A stretch of DNA of 49,572 nucleotides from Mariniflexile gromovii (GCF_017814435.1 NZ_JAGJCB010000024.1:1-49572), one strand, 5' to 3'. Counted from the stretch's first letter, positions 25,250 to 34,676 are shown. The notes: a model not told the origin generated them from the letters alone. Program-made: numbers and translations.

Positions 25250-25408
25250 TTATTTACTTTTACCAAGTTTTTCTTGGAATCTACCAACTAACTCATCTTT
25301 TCTTTTTCTTCTAATTAGAAGTAAATCATCATCTGTTAAGGTAGCGTATTTTTGTTTTAATTTTCTTTTTAACCTATTTTAGTTTCCTTTTGTTTCTGTA
25401 GGGTGAAA
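25250..25408 (-). pseudogene. Decayed CsbD-family stress protein gene
   Basis: On the minus strand the frame ending at TAA 25250-25252 encodes LKQKYATLTDDDLLLI, then RRKRKDELVGRFQEKLGKSK, clearly the CsbD core (normally GKLKQKY..LTDDDL...EGKEDELxGRxQ). The expected GNW tryptophan is a stop (TAA at 25379-25381), the EGKE stretch reads RRKR, and no start codon precedes TETKGN. CsbD is a short general stress protein of unknown mechanism; this copy cannot be made in full. Confidence 0.7.
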
Positions 25409-25437
25409 GATTTTAAAAAGTTACAATTCTGTTTTTT

Positions 25438-25644
25438 TTAAGCCTTCTTTCCACCTAAAAAATTAATAAGAATAGCAAAAAGTCCTAAGCCCATAGTTAT
25501 AAACGCATTGGTGTTGTCTTGTGCCTCAACAAGATCTAAATCGCCAATACTAATTTGTGTTTCTGGTATAATCATGTTATAAATACCGTAACCCAACATT
25601 ACAATACCTATTATCATTAAAATTGATTTTATACTCTTGCTCAT
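25438..25644 (-). CDS. DUF3185-family small membrane protein
   Basis: The chosen start is ATG 25644 (MSKSIKSILMIIGIVMLGYG), giving 68 residues with two membrane helices (about 6-24 and 46-63) joined by a loop YNMIIPETQISIGDLDLVEA. The open frame upstream to 25692 would run through the promoter octamer at 25690-25697, so the shorter start is preferred; AAAGG precedes it. DUF3185 members are small membrane proteins of unknown function. It is the first gene of operon B. Confidence 0.75.
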   Translation of the reverse strand: MSKSIKSILMIIGIVMLGYGIYNMIIPETQISIGDLDLVEAQDNTNAFITMGLGLFAILINFLGGKKA

Positions 25645-25687
25645 ACCTTTATTTTTTAATTGGTTGTAAGGCTGCTTAACTATATAA

Positions 25688-25756
25688 TACAAAGGTATGG
25701 TGGATGGAAGCGTTCGCTATTACATAATTACTGCCGTTTGTTATAGAATTTTAATA
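25688..25756 (-). promoter_or_regulatory. Operon B promoter with shared upstream box
   Basis: TACAAAG at 25688-25694 (minus-strand -7 TACCTTTG at 25690-25697, exact TAnnTTTG) and GTTTGTTATAGAATTT + TAATA at 25736-25756, 48 bases apart as in operon A. The box is 38 bases upstream of the -7 octamer. 20 of 21 box positions are identical to operon A, and similarity continues weakly for ~25 bases into the terminator A/T run. Confidence 0.72.
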
Positions 25757-25773
25757 AATGTATGTTTTGAGAT

Positions 25774-25805
25774 AAAAAAAACCTGTCTCAAATGATGAAA
25801 CAGGC
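25774..25805 (-). terminator. Terminator of pnp
   Basis: On the minus strand CCTGTTTCA pairs with TGAGACAGG (one G-U) around a five-base loop, then eight T. Confidence 0.85.
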
Positions 25806-25832
25806 TTTTCTAAATTATAGATTTTAAAAAAC

Positions 25833-28085
25833 TTAATCGTCTTTTCTATCTTCTCTTGGTTTTCTATCGTCTCTGCGGTTATCGCGTCCACGATTATCTC
25901 TACCTCTGTTATCACGTCCACCACGATCGTTATTATCTCTTGGTGGTCTAGCAACATAACCTTCTGGTTTTTCTAATAAGGCTTTACGAGATACTTTTTC
26001 TTTGCGTGTTTTTGGGTCTACACCAAAATACTTCACATTAAAAACGTCACCCATATTTACTACATCAGATACATTTTCAGTACGTTCCCAAGCTAATTCA
26101 CTTACGTGTAATAAAACTTCGTTTCCAGGCGCTTGTGTGTATTCAACAACCGCACCAAAATCTAACATCTTAATTACTTTCACTTCGTAAGTACCACCAA
26201 CTTCTGGTTTGAACATTAACGAATCAATTTTAGCTAACACAGCATCAATGCCTGCTTGTCCAGTTCCTAAAATTTCAACAATACCTTCTTCGGTAATTGG
26301 ATCTTCGTTAATAACAATCGTTGTTTTTGTAGCTTTTTGTAATTCTTGGATAACTTTTCCACCAGGTCCAATTAAGGCTCCAATGAATTCATTAGGAATC
26401 ACTCTTGTAATCATTTTAGGAGCATGTGGTTTTACGTCTGCATTTGGCGCAGCAATAGTTTCAACCAATTTACCTAAGATATGTAAACGTCCAGCTTGTG
26501 CTTGTTTTAAAGCATTCACTAAAATTTCATACGAAAGACCTTTTACTTTAATGTCCATTTGGCAAGCGGTAATACCATCGGCAGTACCAGTTACTTTAAA
26601 GTCCATATCACCTAAGTGGTCTTCATCACCTAAAATATCAGAAAGCACCGCATATTTACCAGTATCAGCATCCGAGATTAATCCCATTGCAATACCAGAA
26701 ACTGGTTTTTTTATTTGAACACCCGCATCCATTAACGCCATAGTACCAGCACAAACAGTAGCCATAGAAGACGAACCGTTTGATTCTAATACTTCTGACA
26801 CTACTCTTACAGTATAAGGGCAATCTGCAGGCACCATACCTTTTAAGGCACGCTGTGCTAAGTTTCCGTGTCCAACTTCACGACGAGACGTTCCTCTTAA
26901 TGGACGTGCTTCACCAGTTGAAAAAGGAGGGAAGTTATAATGTAAATAGAAACGCTCTTCACCTTCAAAAGATGGCATATCTATTTGGTTTGCTTCTCTA
27001 GAAGTTCCTAAAGTTACGGTTGCTAATGCTTGCGTTTCTCCACGTGTAAAGATTGACGAACCGTGTGTTGATGGTAAATAATCAACTTCACACCAAATTG
27101 GTCTGATGTCGGTTGTTTTACGTCCATCTAAACGTAAACCTTCATTTAAGGTTAAATCTCTAATCGCTTTTTTCTCAGCTTTGTAGAAATATTTAGAAAC
27201 TAAACTACCAAAATCTTCTAATTCTTCTTCTGTAAATGTTGCTTTTACTTCTTCTTTAATGGCTTCAAAAGCAGCACTTCGTTCGTGTTTTGCCGATGCA
27301 GCTCCTGCAACAGCATATACTTTATCGTATGTTAAGTCATGAACTTTTTTCGCTAAATCTTCATCTTCGCGTTCTGGTTCATATTCACGAGTTTCTTTTT
27401 TGCCAAATGCTTCAGCTAATTTTACTTGTGCAGCACATTGTACTTTAATAGCATCGTGTGCAAACTTAATAGCGTCTACCATTTCTTCTTCCGAAATCTC
27501 TTTCATCTCACCTTCAACCATCATCACAGAATCGGCAGATGCGCCAATAACCATATCGATATCAGATTCTAATAATTGAGATTGTGTTGGGTTGATGATG
27601 AATTTATTATCAATTCTTCCAACGCGTACTTCAGAAATAGGCGTTTCAAAAGGTATATCACTTAATTGAATCGCTGTTGAAGCTGCTAAACCTGCCAAAG
27701 CATCTGGCATAACTTCTTCATCATGAGACATTAACTGAATCATTACTTGTGTTTCAGCATGGTAATCTTTTGGGAATAACGGACGTAAAACGCGGTCTAC
27801 TAATCGCATCGTTAAAACTTCGCCGTCACTTGGTCTTGCTTCTCTTTTAAAGAAACCACCTGGGTATCTTCCTGCAGCAGCAAATTTTTCTCTGTAATCT
27901 ACCGTTAACGGTAAAAAGTCAACATCACTTTGTTGGTAGTTGGAAACAACTGTACATAACAACATACATTTTCCAGATTGCACAACAACAGACCCATGTG
28001 CCTGTTTTGCTAATTTTCCGGTTTCAATGGAGATTTCTCTTCCATCACCAAGGTCTATGACCTCTTTAAAAACTTTTGGAATCAT
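25833..28085 (-). CDS. pnp: Polynucleotide phosphorylase
   Basis: The chosen start is ATG 28085 ([20 protein letters not shown]), 750 residues; the open frame extends 30 residues further upstream into what reads as leader. PNPase degrades RNA 3' to 5' with phosphate. Two RNase PH domains ([20 protein letters not shown] in the first; [20 protein letters not shown] in the second), KH ([15 protein letters not shown]), S1 ([20 protein letters not shown]), then an Arg/Asp/Gly-rich tail with [12 protein letters not shown] repeats typical of Bacteroidota. It follows rpsO in the usual order, with a terminator between them. Confidence 0.96.
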   Translation of the reverse strand: MIPKVFKEVIDLGDGREISIETGKLAKQAHGSVVVQSGKCMLLCTVVSNYQQSDVDFLPLTVDYREKFAAAGRYPGGFFKREARPSDGEVLTMRLVDRVLRPLFPKDYHAETQVMIQLMSHDEEVMPDALAGLAASTAIQLSDIPFETPISEVRVGRIDNKFIINPTQSQLLESDIDMVIGASADSVMMVEGEMKEISEEEMVDAIKFAHDAIKVQCAAQVKLAEAFGKKETREYEPEREDEDLAKKVHDLTYDKVYAVAGAASAKHERSAAFEAIKEEVKATFTEEELEDFGSLVSKYFYKAEKKAIRDLTLNEGLRLDGRKTTDIRPIWCEVDYLPSTHGSSIFTRGETQALATVTLGTSREANQIDMPSFEGEERFYLHYNFPPFSTGEARPLRGTSRREVGHGNLAQRALKGMVPADCPYTVRVVSEVLESNGSSSMATVCAGTMALMDAGVQIKKPVSGIAMGLISDADTGKYAVLSDILGDEDHLGDMDFKVTGTADGITACQMDIKVKGLSYEILVNALKQAQAGRLHILGKLVETIAAPNADVKPHAPKMITRVIPNEFIGALIGPGGKVIQELQKATKTTIVINEDPITEEGIVEILGTGQAGIDAVLAKIDSLMFKPEVGGTYEVKVIKMLDFGAVVEYTQAPGNEVLLHVSELAWERTENVSDVVNMGDVFNVKYFGVDPKTRKEKVSRKALLEKPEGYVARPPRDNNDRGGRDNRGRDNRGRDNRRDDRKPREDRKDD

Positions 28086-28200
28086 AAATTTTTTAATTCT
28101 AATTAAACAATGGTCGTTGTGTTGTTGTGTGTAGTTGTTGTATGACCAATGAAAAACTATAATAAGCTTCTTCAATACGGGTTTAGACTCTGCGCAGAGT
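28086..28200 (-). promoter_or_regulatory. Structured leader of pnp
   Basis: On the minus strand the perfect palindrome ACTCTGCGCAGAGT (28187-28200) stands just after the rpsO terminator. Further down TTGGTCATACAAC and GTGTTGTGTTGT/ACGACCA can pair GGTC with GACC around an A/C-rich, unstructured loop. PNPase represses its own mRNA through leader structure in Escherichia coli; a similar role here is inference. Confidence 0.35.
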
Positions 28201-28211
28201 TATAATTAAAT

Positions 28212-28241
28212 CAAAAAAGAGGCTGAAAAGCCTCTTTTTTT
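28212..28241 (-). terminator. Terminator between rpsO and pnp
   Basis: AAAGAGGCT - GAAA - AGCCTCTTT with T-runs on both sides makes a perfect 9-bp stem just after the rpsO stop. Confidence 0.9.
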
Positions 28242-28511
28242 TTATTTTCTTAATCCTAATTCTTTTACTATTGCACGATATCTTAAGATATCTTTCTTAG
28301 TTAAGTAATCTAGTAAAGCACGACGCTTACCTACTAATTTCACTAAAGAACGCTCCGTATTAAAATCTTTACGATTGTTTTTTAAATGCTCAGTTAAGTG
28401 ATTTATTCTGTAAGTGAATAATGCAATTTGTCCTTCTGCAGAACCTGTGTCTTTAGCACCTTTACCATGTTTTGTAAAGATAGCTTCTTTCTCTTTTTGA
28501 TCTAAATACAT
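28242..28511 (-). CDS. rpsO: 30S ribosomal protein S15
   Basis: The start at ATG 28511 gives MYLDQKEKEAIFTKHGKGAK and 89 residues, the standard S15 length; the open frame upstream to 28568 has no family similarity. It contains DTGSAEGQIALFTYRINHLT and HLKNNRKDFNTERSLVKLVG, which bind the central domain of 16S rRNA. The order rpsO-pnp is conserved across bacteria. Confidence 0.96.
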   Translation of the reverse strand: MYLDQKEKEAIFTKHGKGAKDTGSAEGQIALFTYRINHLTEHLKNNRKDFNTERSLVKLVGKRRALLDYLTKKDILRYRAIVKELGLRK

Positions 28512-28656
28512 GCTAATATTATTGTAAATAATTGTTATGTAAACGAAAGTCTTTCTTTCGAGCGGCAAATATAGTAATTAATTATGATTGTACAACGCTT
28601 CTTTTTTTGGGATTTTTTCACTAAATTAACGTAATCAATTTTTTACTTATTTTTTT

Positions 28657-29817
28657 ATGGAAAGAATAATTGCAGATGCATTAGACGCTAATTTGCTTCC
28701 AGATATTTTTAATCATGCTTATCATGGCATTGCTATAGTAGGGTTGGATGGTAAATGGTTGTTGGTAAGTAAAAGTTTGTGCGACATTTTGGGTTATAAA
28801 GAAAATGAACTTCTAAAACAAAGTTTTGATAAAATAACACACAAAGAGGATTTAAAAATAGATTTACGAAAACTTAAAAGGCTTTTGAAGGGAGATATTG
28901 AAAGCTATAAGATGGAAAAGCGTTATTTTAAAAAAAACGGAACCATTGTTTGGGCACAATTATCGGTGTCTTTAGTAAAAGATAAAGATGATAAGCCTAA
29001 GTATTTTATAAGTCAAGTACAGGATATTACAGAACAAAAAGAAGAAGAAAGGGAAAAGGAATTAATAGCCAATGTTGTAAAAGAGCAAAATGAAAGACTT
29101 TTAAACTTTTCTAGAATTATTACCCATAATTTAAGAACCCATGCAGGAAACTTAATGACTTTGATGGGGTTTGTTGAAGATGAAATTGAAGAAACAAAAT
29201 CAAGCGATAGTTTTGAATTTTTGAAACAAGCCATTAATAACCTACAAGAAACCGTAACACATTTAACTGAAATAGCAAAGTTTTCAAAATACGATACTAC
29301 CGAATTAAAAGCGCTCAACCTCCATGATTATGCTACTAATGCTATATATAACGTAAGCGCTTTGGCAAAAAACAGCAATTGTATTATTGAAAATAATATA
29401 CAAGACATCTTGTATGTTACGGGAATTGAAGCATACTTGGATAGTATTCTTCTCAATTTATTAACAAATGCCATTAAATACAAGGCAGATGATAGGGTTT
29501 GTAATATTGTATTAAGTGCGAAATTGGAATGTGATTTTGTTGTGTTAAGTGTAAAGGATAATGGCCTAGGTTTAGATTTAGAAGCTTATGGGACAAAATT
29601 GTTTTCACTTTATCAAACATTTCACAAAAACAAAGATTCTAGAGGTGTTGGATTATTTATTACAAAAAATCAAGTAGAATCTTTAGAAGGTAAAATTGAA
29701 GTTAAAAGTGAAGTAAATAAAGGATCGGAGTTTTTAGTTTATTTAAAACATCCCAAAAAAAATATAACCAAAAACAAAAAAAAAGACCCACTTGATTTTG
29801 AAAACAAGCAGGTCTGA
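28657..29817 (+). CDS. PAS sensor histidine kinase, cytoplasmic
   Basis: The 386-residue kinase has no membrane segment: PAS with PAC (15-130; GIAIVGLDGKWLLVSKSLCD, YFISQVQDITEQKEEE), phosphoacceptor H157 in ITHNLRTHAGNLMTL, a variant H-box seen in many Flavobacteriaceae, then HATPase_c (NLLTNAIKY, VKDNGLGLDL, RGVGLFITKNQVE). Partner regulator not adjacent. The last ~15 codons (KKKDPLDFENKQV) overlap the accD terminator, giving the tail its unusual Lys-rich composition. Confidence 0.88.
   Translation: MERIIADALDANLLPDIFNHAYHGIAIVGLDGKWLLVSKSLCDILGYKENELLKQSFDKITHKEDLKIDLRKLKRLLKGDIESYKMEKRYFKKNGTIVWAQLSVSLVKDKDDKPKYFISQVQDITEQKEEEREKELIANVVKEQNERLLNFSRIITHNLRTHAGNLMTLMGFVEDEIEETKSSDSFEFLKQAINNLQETVTHLTEIAKFSKYDTTELKALNLHDYATNAIYNVSALAKNSNCIIENNIQDILYVTGIEAYLDSILLNLLTNAIKYKADDRVCNIVLSAKLECDFVVLSVKDNGLGLDLEAYGTKLFSLYQTFHKNKDSRGVGLFITKNQVESLEGKIEVKSEVNKGSEFLVYLKHPKKNITKNKKKDPLDFENKQV
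29776..29815 (-). terminator. Terminator of accD, inside the 3' end of the kinase gene
   Basis: On the minus strand AGACCTGCTTG pairs with CAAGTGGGTCT over 11 bp (two G-U) and is followed by nine T. On the plus strand the same positions are A/C mismatches, so it favours the accD transcript. Confidence 0.7.
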
Positions 29818-29836
29818 AATTTTATAATAAAGTAAA

Positions 29837-30694
29837 TCAAGCTCTTAATGGCTGATTTAAAATTAAATCTAAGTACTGGTTTACTTTTGTTTTTAAATCT
29901 TTTCTCATCGTAATAAAATCCAAGAAACCGTGTTCTAGTAAAAATTCTGATGTTTGAAAACCTTCAGGTAAATCTTTACCTGTAGTATCTTTAACAACAC
30001 GAGGTCCTGCAAAACCAATCAAAGCTCCAGGTTCGGCAATATTAATGTCTCCCAACATAGCAAAAGATGCCGTAGTACCTCCCGTTGTTGGGTCGGTACA
30101 TAATGAAATGTAAGGAATATTTGCTTCAGCCAATTGAGCCAATTTAACCGAAGTTTTTGCTAATTGCATCAATGATAAAGCAGCTTCCATCATTCGTGCG
30201 CCTCCAGATTTTGAGATAACCATTAATGGAATGTTTTTCTTTAACGAATAATCTGCAGCACGTGCAATTTTTTCGCCTACAACACTACCCATAGAGCCAC
30301 CAATAAAAGCGAAATCCATACAGGCAACAACTAAGTCTTTACCCTTAGATTTACCAACGCCAACACGTATAGCATCTTTTAATTTGGTTTTATCTTGTGC
30401 CGCTTTTAAACGATCGGGGTACTTTTTGGTGTCAACAAATTTTAAAGGATCTTTAGATTCTAAATCAGCATCAAGTTCTTTGAACTTATTATCATCAAAA
30501 AGAATCTCAAAATATTCTTTACTGCCAATTCGAACATGGTATCCATCTTCTGGACTTACATAAAAGTTTTTTTCAAGTTCTTCTGTGTCTACAATTTTTC
30601 CAGTAGGCGATTTGTACCAAAGTCCTTTAGGGGTATCCTTTTTTTCCTCTGTTGTAGTTGTTATTCCTTTTGTTTTTCTTTTAAACCAAGACAT
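29837..30694 (-). CDS. accD: Acetyl-CoA carboxylase carboxyltransferase subunit beta
   Basis: AccD and AccA transfer CO2 from biotin to acetyl-CoA, the first step of fatty acid synthesis. The 285 residues keep the crotonase-like core ([55 protein letters not shown]-like [20 protein letters not shown]). The N-terminal zinc ribbon, normally KCPxC...CPxC, here reads [11 protein letters not shown] and [13 protein letters not shown]: all four cysteines are absent. AccA is not in the window. Confidence 0.94.
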   Translation of the reverse strand: MSWFKRKTKGITTTTEEKKDTPKGLWYKSPTGKIVDTEELEKNFYVSPEDGYHVRIGSKEYFEILFDDNKFKELDADLESKDPLKFVDTKKYPDRLKAAQDKTKLKDAIRVGVGKSKGKDLVVACMDFAFIGGSMGSVVGEKIARAADYSLKKNIPLMVISKSGGARMMEAALSLMQLAKTSVKLAQLAEANIPYISLCTDPTTGGTTASFAMLGDINIAEPGALIGFAGPRVVKDTTGKDLPEGFQTSEFLLEHGFLDFITMRKDLKTKVNQYLDLILNQPLRA

Positions 30695-30888
30695 AAGATA
30701 TACAATTTATGATTCACGATTTAAAGGTTGAAAACCTCTACATCGTTATTTTTTAGTGTTTTAGATACTTTTTTATTCAGCAAAAAGTAAAAAGCTAGAT
30801 TACAAAATTAAAGCTTTATTTTAATTTTGGTATCACAGGCTTGTTTTTTTATTGATGAAATTACTTTTGTAAGTATTTATAAATGAAA

Positions 30889-30917
30889 AAAATCCTGCTT
30901 TGAACAGGATTTTTTTT
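30889..30917 (-). terminator. Terminator of fbaA
   Basis: AAATCCTG - CTTTGAA - CAGGATTT flanked by A- and T-runs, 24 bases after the fbaA stop. The rest of 30695-30888 shows no gene. Confidence 0.88.
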
Positions 30918-30940
30918 CTGAATTTAAAAATGTCTATTTT

Positions 30941-32008
30941 TTATAATGTGTTCACATTGTTAAGGTCCTCAAAAGCCTTTTTTAAACGCTCAACAAACGT
31001 TTTTTCACCTTCGCGTAACCAAACACGTGGGTCGTAATATTTTTTGTTTGGAGAATCTTCGCCTTCAGGGTTTCCAATTTGGCCTTGCAAATAATCTTTT
31101 TTGCTGCTCATATAATCACGAATACCGCTCATAAATGCATATTGTAAATCGGTATCGATGTTCATTTTAATTACACCGTAGCTAATACCTTCGCGAATTT
31201 CTTCAACTGTAGAACCTGAACCACCGTGGAAAACAAAATCGATGTGGTTATGGCCTACACCATATTTTTTTGAAATATAATCTTGAGAATTTTTTAATAT
31301 TTTTGGAGTTAATTTTACGTTACCTGGTTTGTAAACACCATGTACATTTCCAAAAGCGGCTGCAATAGTAAATTGGTCGCTCACTTTGCTCAACTCTTCG
31401 TATGCATAAGCAACCTCTTCTGGCTGTGTATATAATTTAGAATCATCCACATCGCTATTATCTACACCATCTTCTTCACCACCAGTAATACCTAGTTCAA
31501 TTTCTAAAGTCATTCCCATTTTAGACATTCTTTCTAAATAGGTTTTACAGATTTCTATGTTTTCTTCAATAGGCTCTTCCGAAAGGTCAATCATGTGCGA
31601 GCTGAAAAGCGATTTTCCAGTTTCAGCAAAATGTTTTTCACTAGCGTCTAGCATACCATCTATCCAAGGCAATAGTTTTTTAGCACAGTGGTCTGTATGC
31701 AAAATTACAGGAACACCATAAGCTTCAGCTAAAGTGTGTACGTGTTTTGCACCGGCAATAGCACCAGCAATTGCTGCTTTTTGCCCATCATTATTTAAGC
31801 CTTTTCCAGCGTTAAATTGAGCGCCACCATTTGAAAATTGAATAATTACAGGTGCATTTAATGATGCAGCAGTTTCTAATACGCCATTAATAGTGTCCGA
31901 CCCAATTACGTTTACAGCAGGTAAAGCAAATCCTTTTTCTTTAGCAAGTTTAAAAATGGCTTGTACTTCTTTTCCTGTAGCAACGCCTGGTTTTATGTTG
32001 TGTCCCAT
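30941..32008 (-). CDS. fbaA: Class II fructose-bisphosphate aldolase
   Basis: The Zn-dependent aldolase cleaves fructose 1,6-bisphosphate to two triose phosphates. Metal and active-site motifs are visible: VILHTDHCAKK, LEIELGITGGEEDGVDNS, FGNVHGVYKPGNVKL and DFVFHGGSGST. The 355 residues match the class IIA type. The catalytic Cys/His pattern is complete. It stands alone with its own terminator. Confidence 0.95.
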   Translation of the reverse strand: MGHNIKPGVATGKEVQAIFKLAKEKGFALPAVNVIGSDTINGVLETAASLNAPVIIQFSNGGAQFNAGKGLNNDGQKAAIAGAIAGAKHVHTLAEAYGVPVILHTDHCAKKLLPWIDGMLDASEKHFAETGKSLFSSHMIDLSEEPIEENIEICKTYLERMSKMGMTLEIELGITGGEEDGVDNSDVDDSKLYTQPEEVAYAYEELSKVSDQFTIAAAFGNVHGVYKPGNVKLTPKILKNSQDYISKKYGVGHNHIDFVFHGGSGSTVEEIREGISYGVIKMNIDTDLQYAFMSGIRDYMSSKKDYLQGQIGNPEGEDSPNKKYYDPRVWLREGEKTFVERLKKAFEDLNNVNTL

Positions 32009-32044
32009 AATTAATTGAAATTTTTTATTTTAGTTTGTGAATTT

Positions 32045-32052
32045 CAAAAGTA
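32045..32052 (-). promoter_or_regulatory. Candidate -7 element of fbaA
   Basis: TACTTTTG on the minus strand fits TAnnTTTG, 37 bases before the ATG. No convincing -33. Confidence 0.4.
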
Positions 32053-32144
32053 ATCAATTTTTAAATCATTTTTGTTGTTTTTAGGGGTTGAAAATGCTAA
32101 AAAATTACTAAAACGTTATAGTTTAAGAGGAATAATTAGCATGT

Positions 32145-34676
32145 TTAAAACGGATAGTTAATACCAATGTTGTAAACGGCATTTGAAAAATTATAGTCGT
32201 TAAACCAACGGTTTTGGTCTTGGTAAGAAGGGTCGTAAGTTTTAAATCCAATATCAAAACGGAAAACAAAAAAGCTAAAATCATAGCGCAAACCAAAACC
32301 AGAACCCACAGCAATATCTTTTAGAGAGCTAAAATTTGTAAAGGTGGAGTTTTCATCAGTAACATCATCAAGCACATTCCATATGTTTCCAGCATCAACA
32401 AAAACAGCACCGTTCAGTTTTCCAAAAACATTAAAACGCTGTTCAACACTTAGGGCCAATTTTAGATTGGCTTCGTTAAATTCGTTCGAGGATTCGGAAC
32501 TTCCGGGGCCTAATCGATAAGCGGTCCAAGCGCGATTGTCGTTAGCGCCTCCAGCAAAAAAACTTTTAGAAAAAGGAATGTTGTTAGAATTTCCATAGGG
32601 GATGGCTATACCAAAATAACTTCTAGTGGCTATGATGTTTTTTTTGCCCAAATTCCAATGTTTAATATAATCCAATTCTGTTTTCACATATTGTGAATAG
32701 GCAACATTGAAAAGTTCATATTTATCATTTGCGTTTTTTTTAAGCCCCATTACATCCGATAAGCTTGATGCCAAATTTCCTGCCAATTCTAATTTGAAAC
32801 GAAAAATAGAAAAATCTTCATCAAACAAACTTGATCGTTCATCATTGGTTAAGCTGAAATTGGAAGCTAAGATTAAGTTGTTTTCTGTTAATCTGTTTTT
32901 ACGTTCGTTTATGGCATTTACTGTTGATAATTGTGATGATGAAACTTCGCTTGGGGTGCTGCCTGCCAAAACATAGTTTAAAAAAGCATCGGTTCCGGAA
33001 GGAATATCTAAGTCACTTTCACTATAGCCTATATCAAGTGAAACATCATTTAATGAATTATAGGAGGTTTTATATACGTTAAAATAATTTTGAATGTTTA
33101 AGTTTCTAACATATTGGATATTAAAAACATCCAAACTGTTAGTTACTTTGGCCGAAGGTTGCCAATTGTAATTGAAAATACCTGTAAAAGTTTGTTTGTC
33201 TAACCCTATGTTGGTTTGACTGGTGGTAGCCAAACTCATTCTAGTGCTTGGCGACATATATTTTGGGATAATTTTTTCGGTATTGAATGGAAAAAAGAAT
33301 CGGGGGATGGTTAATTTTAAATTGGCTCCAATTTCGTTAATATCAAAAAATGGGTCTTCAGTATTGTTCCTTGAAGCACTTTTTGAAGCTCCAATAGCTC
33401 CAATGGCAGATATTTCTAGAGTTTCTGCACCTCTAAAAAGGTTTCTAATTATTAAACTTGGGTTTAATGAAAAGCCTATGGTTTGTATGTTGCTTTGAGA
33501 CACATCGGCACTAAAATCCAAACTGAATTTTTTTAGAGGGGTTAGCCTAATGGTGTCTGTTAATGTGTTGTCTGCGTTTTCTATGTACTCAATATTGGGG
33601 TATTTAAAAGTTCTTAATTCGTTAAGGTGTCTGTAAGTTAAGGTTCGGTCGCTGTCTTTGAAAATAGTGTTCGGTGTAATAAAAACGGCATTGGTTAAAG
33701 CTTTGGGGCGGTATTTTATCTTGTTGTAACCATAAATTTTGTAACCTTCATAAATTATGGAATCTTGAAAAGGTTTACCTCTATTTTCAAATGAATAATC
33801 GGTTATAATATTTACATCTTTAATTTTATAAATTTTAAAAGGAACACGATTTATGGAATCTTGTGTTCTAATGGATCTGTTTTGAATTTGAACTTCAATA
33901 TTTACCTTTTTATTGGTGCCAATCGTGTCCATTTCAAAAGTAATATAATCTTGATTGAAATGATACACGCCCGAGTTGCGCATTACATTCGCTATACGAT
34001 CCCTTTCTTGTGAAAAGTTTGAAGATCTGTATTGGTCGTTATGCTTAACTAAAGTATGCTTTTTAGATCTTTGATATATGGAATCTACAATAGGTGATTT
34101 TATTTTTTCTGAAATTGTATCTAAAACATACGGAACATCGGTTTCAACTTGATATTCTACATCTGCACGTTTATTATCTTTTTTGTTGATTTTGTAAGTG
34201 GCTTCAACATCAAACCATCCGTTGCTTATGTGGTAAGCTTTAAGTCTATCAACCGATTTTTTAGCTTTGTTTTCGTTAACAATTACGGGGGCTTCCCCTG
34301 TTTTTCGTAACCAATCATTAAAACCTACAGCAGATTTTTTTAATTTGTCTAGTTGTTTTTTCGATAATCGTTTTGTTAAGCGTTCTCTTCGGTTCGGGGT
34401 TTTGTCCAACCAAGCTTCAAACAGGGAGTCTCTATTATTTCGAGCTAAATTATAAATATGTAAGCGCAGCGGTGTTCCAATTACCGGAATTTTGATGTTT
34501 GGTTCTTGGTATAATAAGTTGTTAATCAATTCGGTTTGCTCTTTTTTGCCATTTATCAAAACGGTATTCTTGGTAAGTAAATGTTGGTTTTCAGGAACGC
34601 GTTTAACCGCATCACAGGAAATGAGAAGCGTAGTAATTAAAACTAAAAGTGTTATTTTTGGGAATTGTAGTTTCAT
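32145..34676 (-). CDS. TamL, BamA/TamA-like outer-membrane lipoprotein
   Basis: The 843-residue product has a lipoprotein signal (ITLLVLITTLLISC, Cys21), POTRA-like domains (about 25-350) and a C-terminal Omp85 16-strand barrel (about 400-843), with a conserved barrel-end region SKSFFAGGANDNRAWTAYRL, FVDAGNIWNV and a final strand NIGINYPF. The lipidated TamA homologue of Bacteroidota is called TamL and works with TamB in outer-membrane assembly. TamB is not beside it here. It is divergent to a TrmH-family methyltransferase, a common arrangement in the family. Confidence 0.88.
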   Translation of the reverse strand: MKLQFPKITLLVLITTLLISCDAVKRVPENQHLLTKNTVLINGKKEQTELINNLLYQEPNIKIPVIGTPLRLHIYNLARNNRDSLFEAWLDKTPNRRERLTKRLSKKQLDKLKKSAVGFNDWLRKTGEAPVIVNENKAKKSVDRLKAYHISNGWFDVEATYKINKKDNKRADVEYQVETDVPYVLDTISEKIKSPIVDSIYQRSKKHTLVKHNDQYRSSNFSQERDRIANVMRNSGVYHFNQDYITFEMDTIGTNKKVNIEVQIQNRSIRTQDSINRVPFKIYKIKDVNIITDYSFENRGKPFQDSIIYEGYKIYGYNKIKYRPKALTNAVFITPNTIFKDSDRTLTYRHLNELRTFKYPNIEYIENADNTLTDTIRLTPLKKFSLDFSADVSQSNIQTIGFSLNPSLIIRNLFRGAETLEISAIGAIGASKSASRNNTEDPFFDINEIGANLKLTIPRFFFPFNTEKIIPKYMSPSTRMSLATTSQTNIGLDKQTFTGIFNYNWQPSAKVTNSLDVFNIQYVRNLNIQNYFNVYKTSYNSLNDVSLDIGYSESDLDIPSGTDAFLNYVLAGSTPSEVSSSQLSTVNAINERKNRLTENNLILASNFSLTNDERSSLFDEDFSIFRFKLELAGNLASSLSDVMGLKKNANDKYELFNVAYSQYVKTELDYIKHWNLGKKNIIATRSYFGIAIPYGNSNNIPFSKSFFAGGANDNRAWTAYRLGPGSSESSNEFNEANLKLALSVEQRFNVFGKLNGAVFVDAGNIWNVLDDVTDENSTFTNFSSLKDIAVGSGFGLRYDFSFFVFRFDIGFKTYDPSYQDQNRWFNDYNFSNAVYNIGINYPF

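Noticed and set aside
17811-25692. Stress block as a genomic island or prophage
   Set aside because: No integrase, tRNA target or phage gene; codon use and promoters look like the rest of the window.
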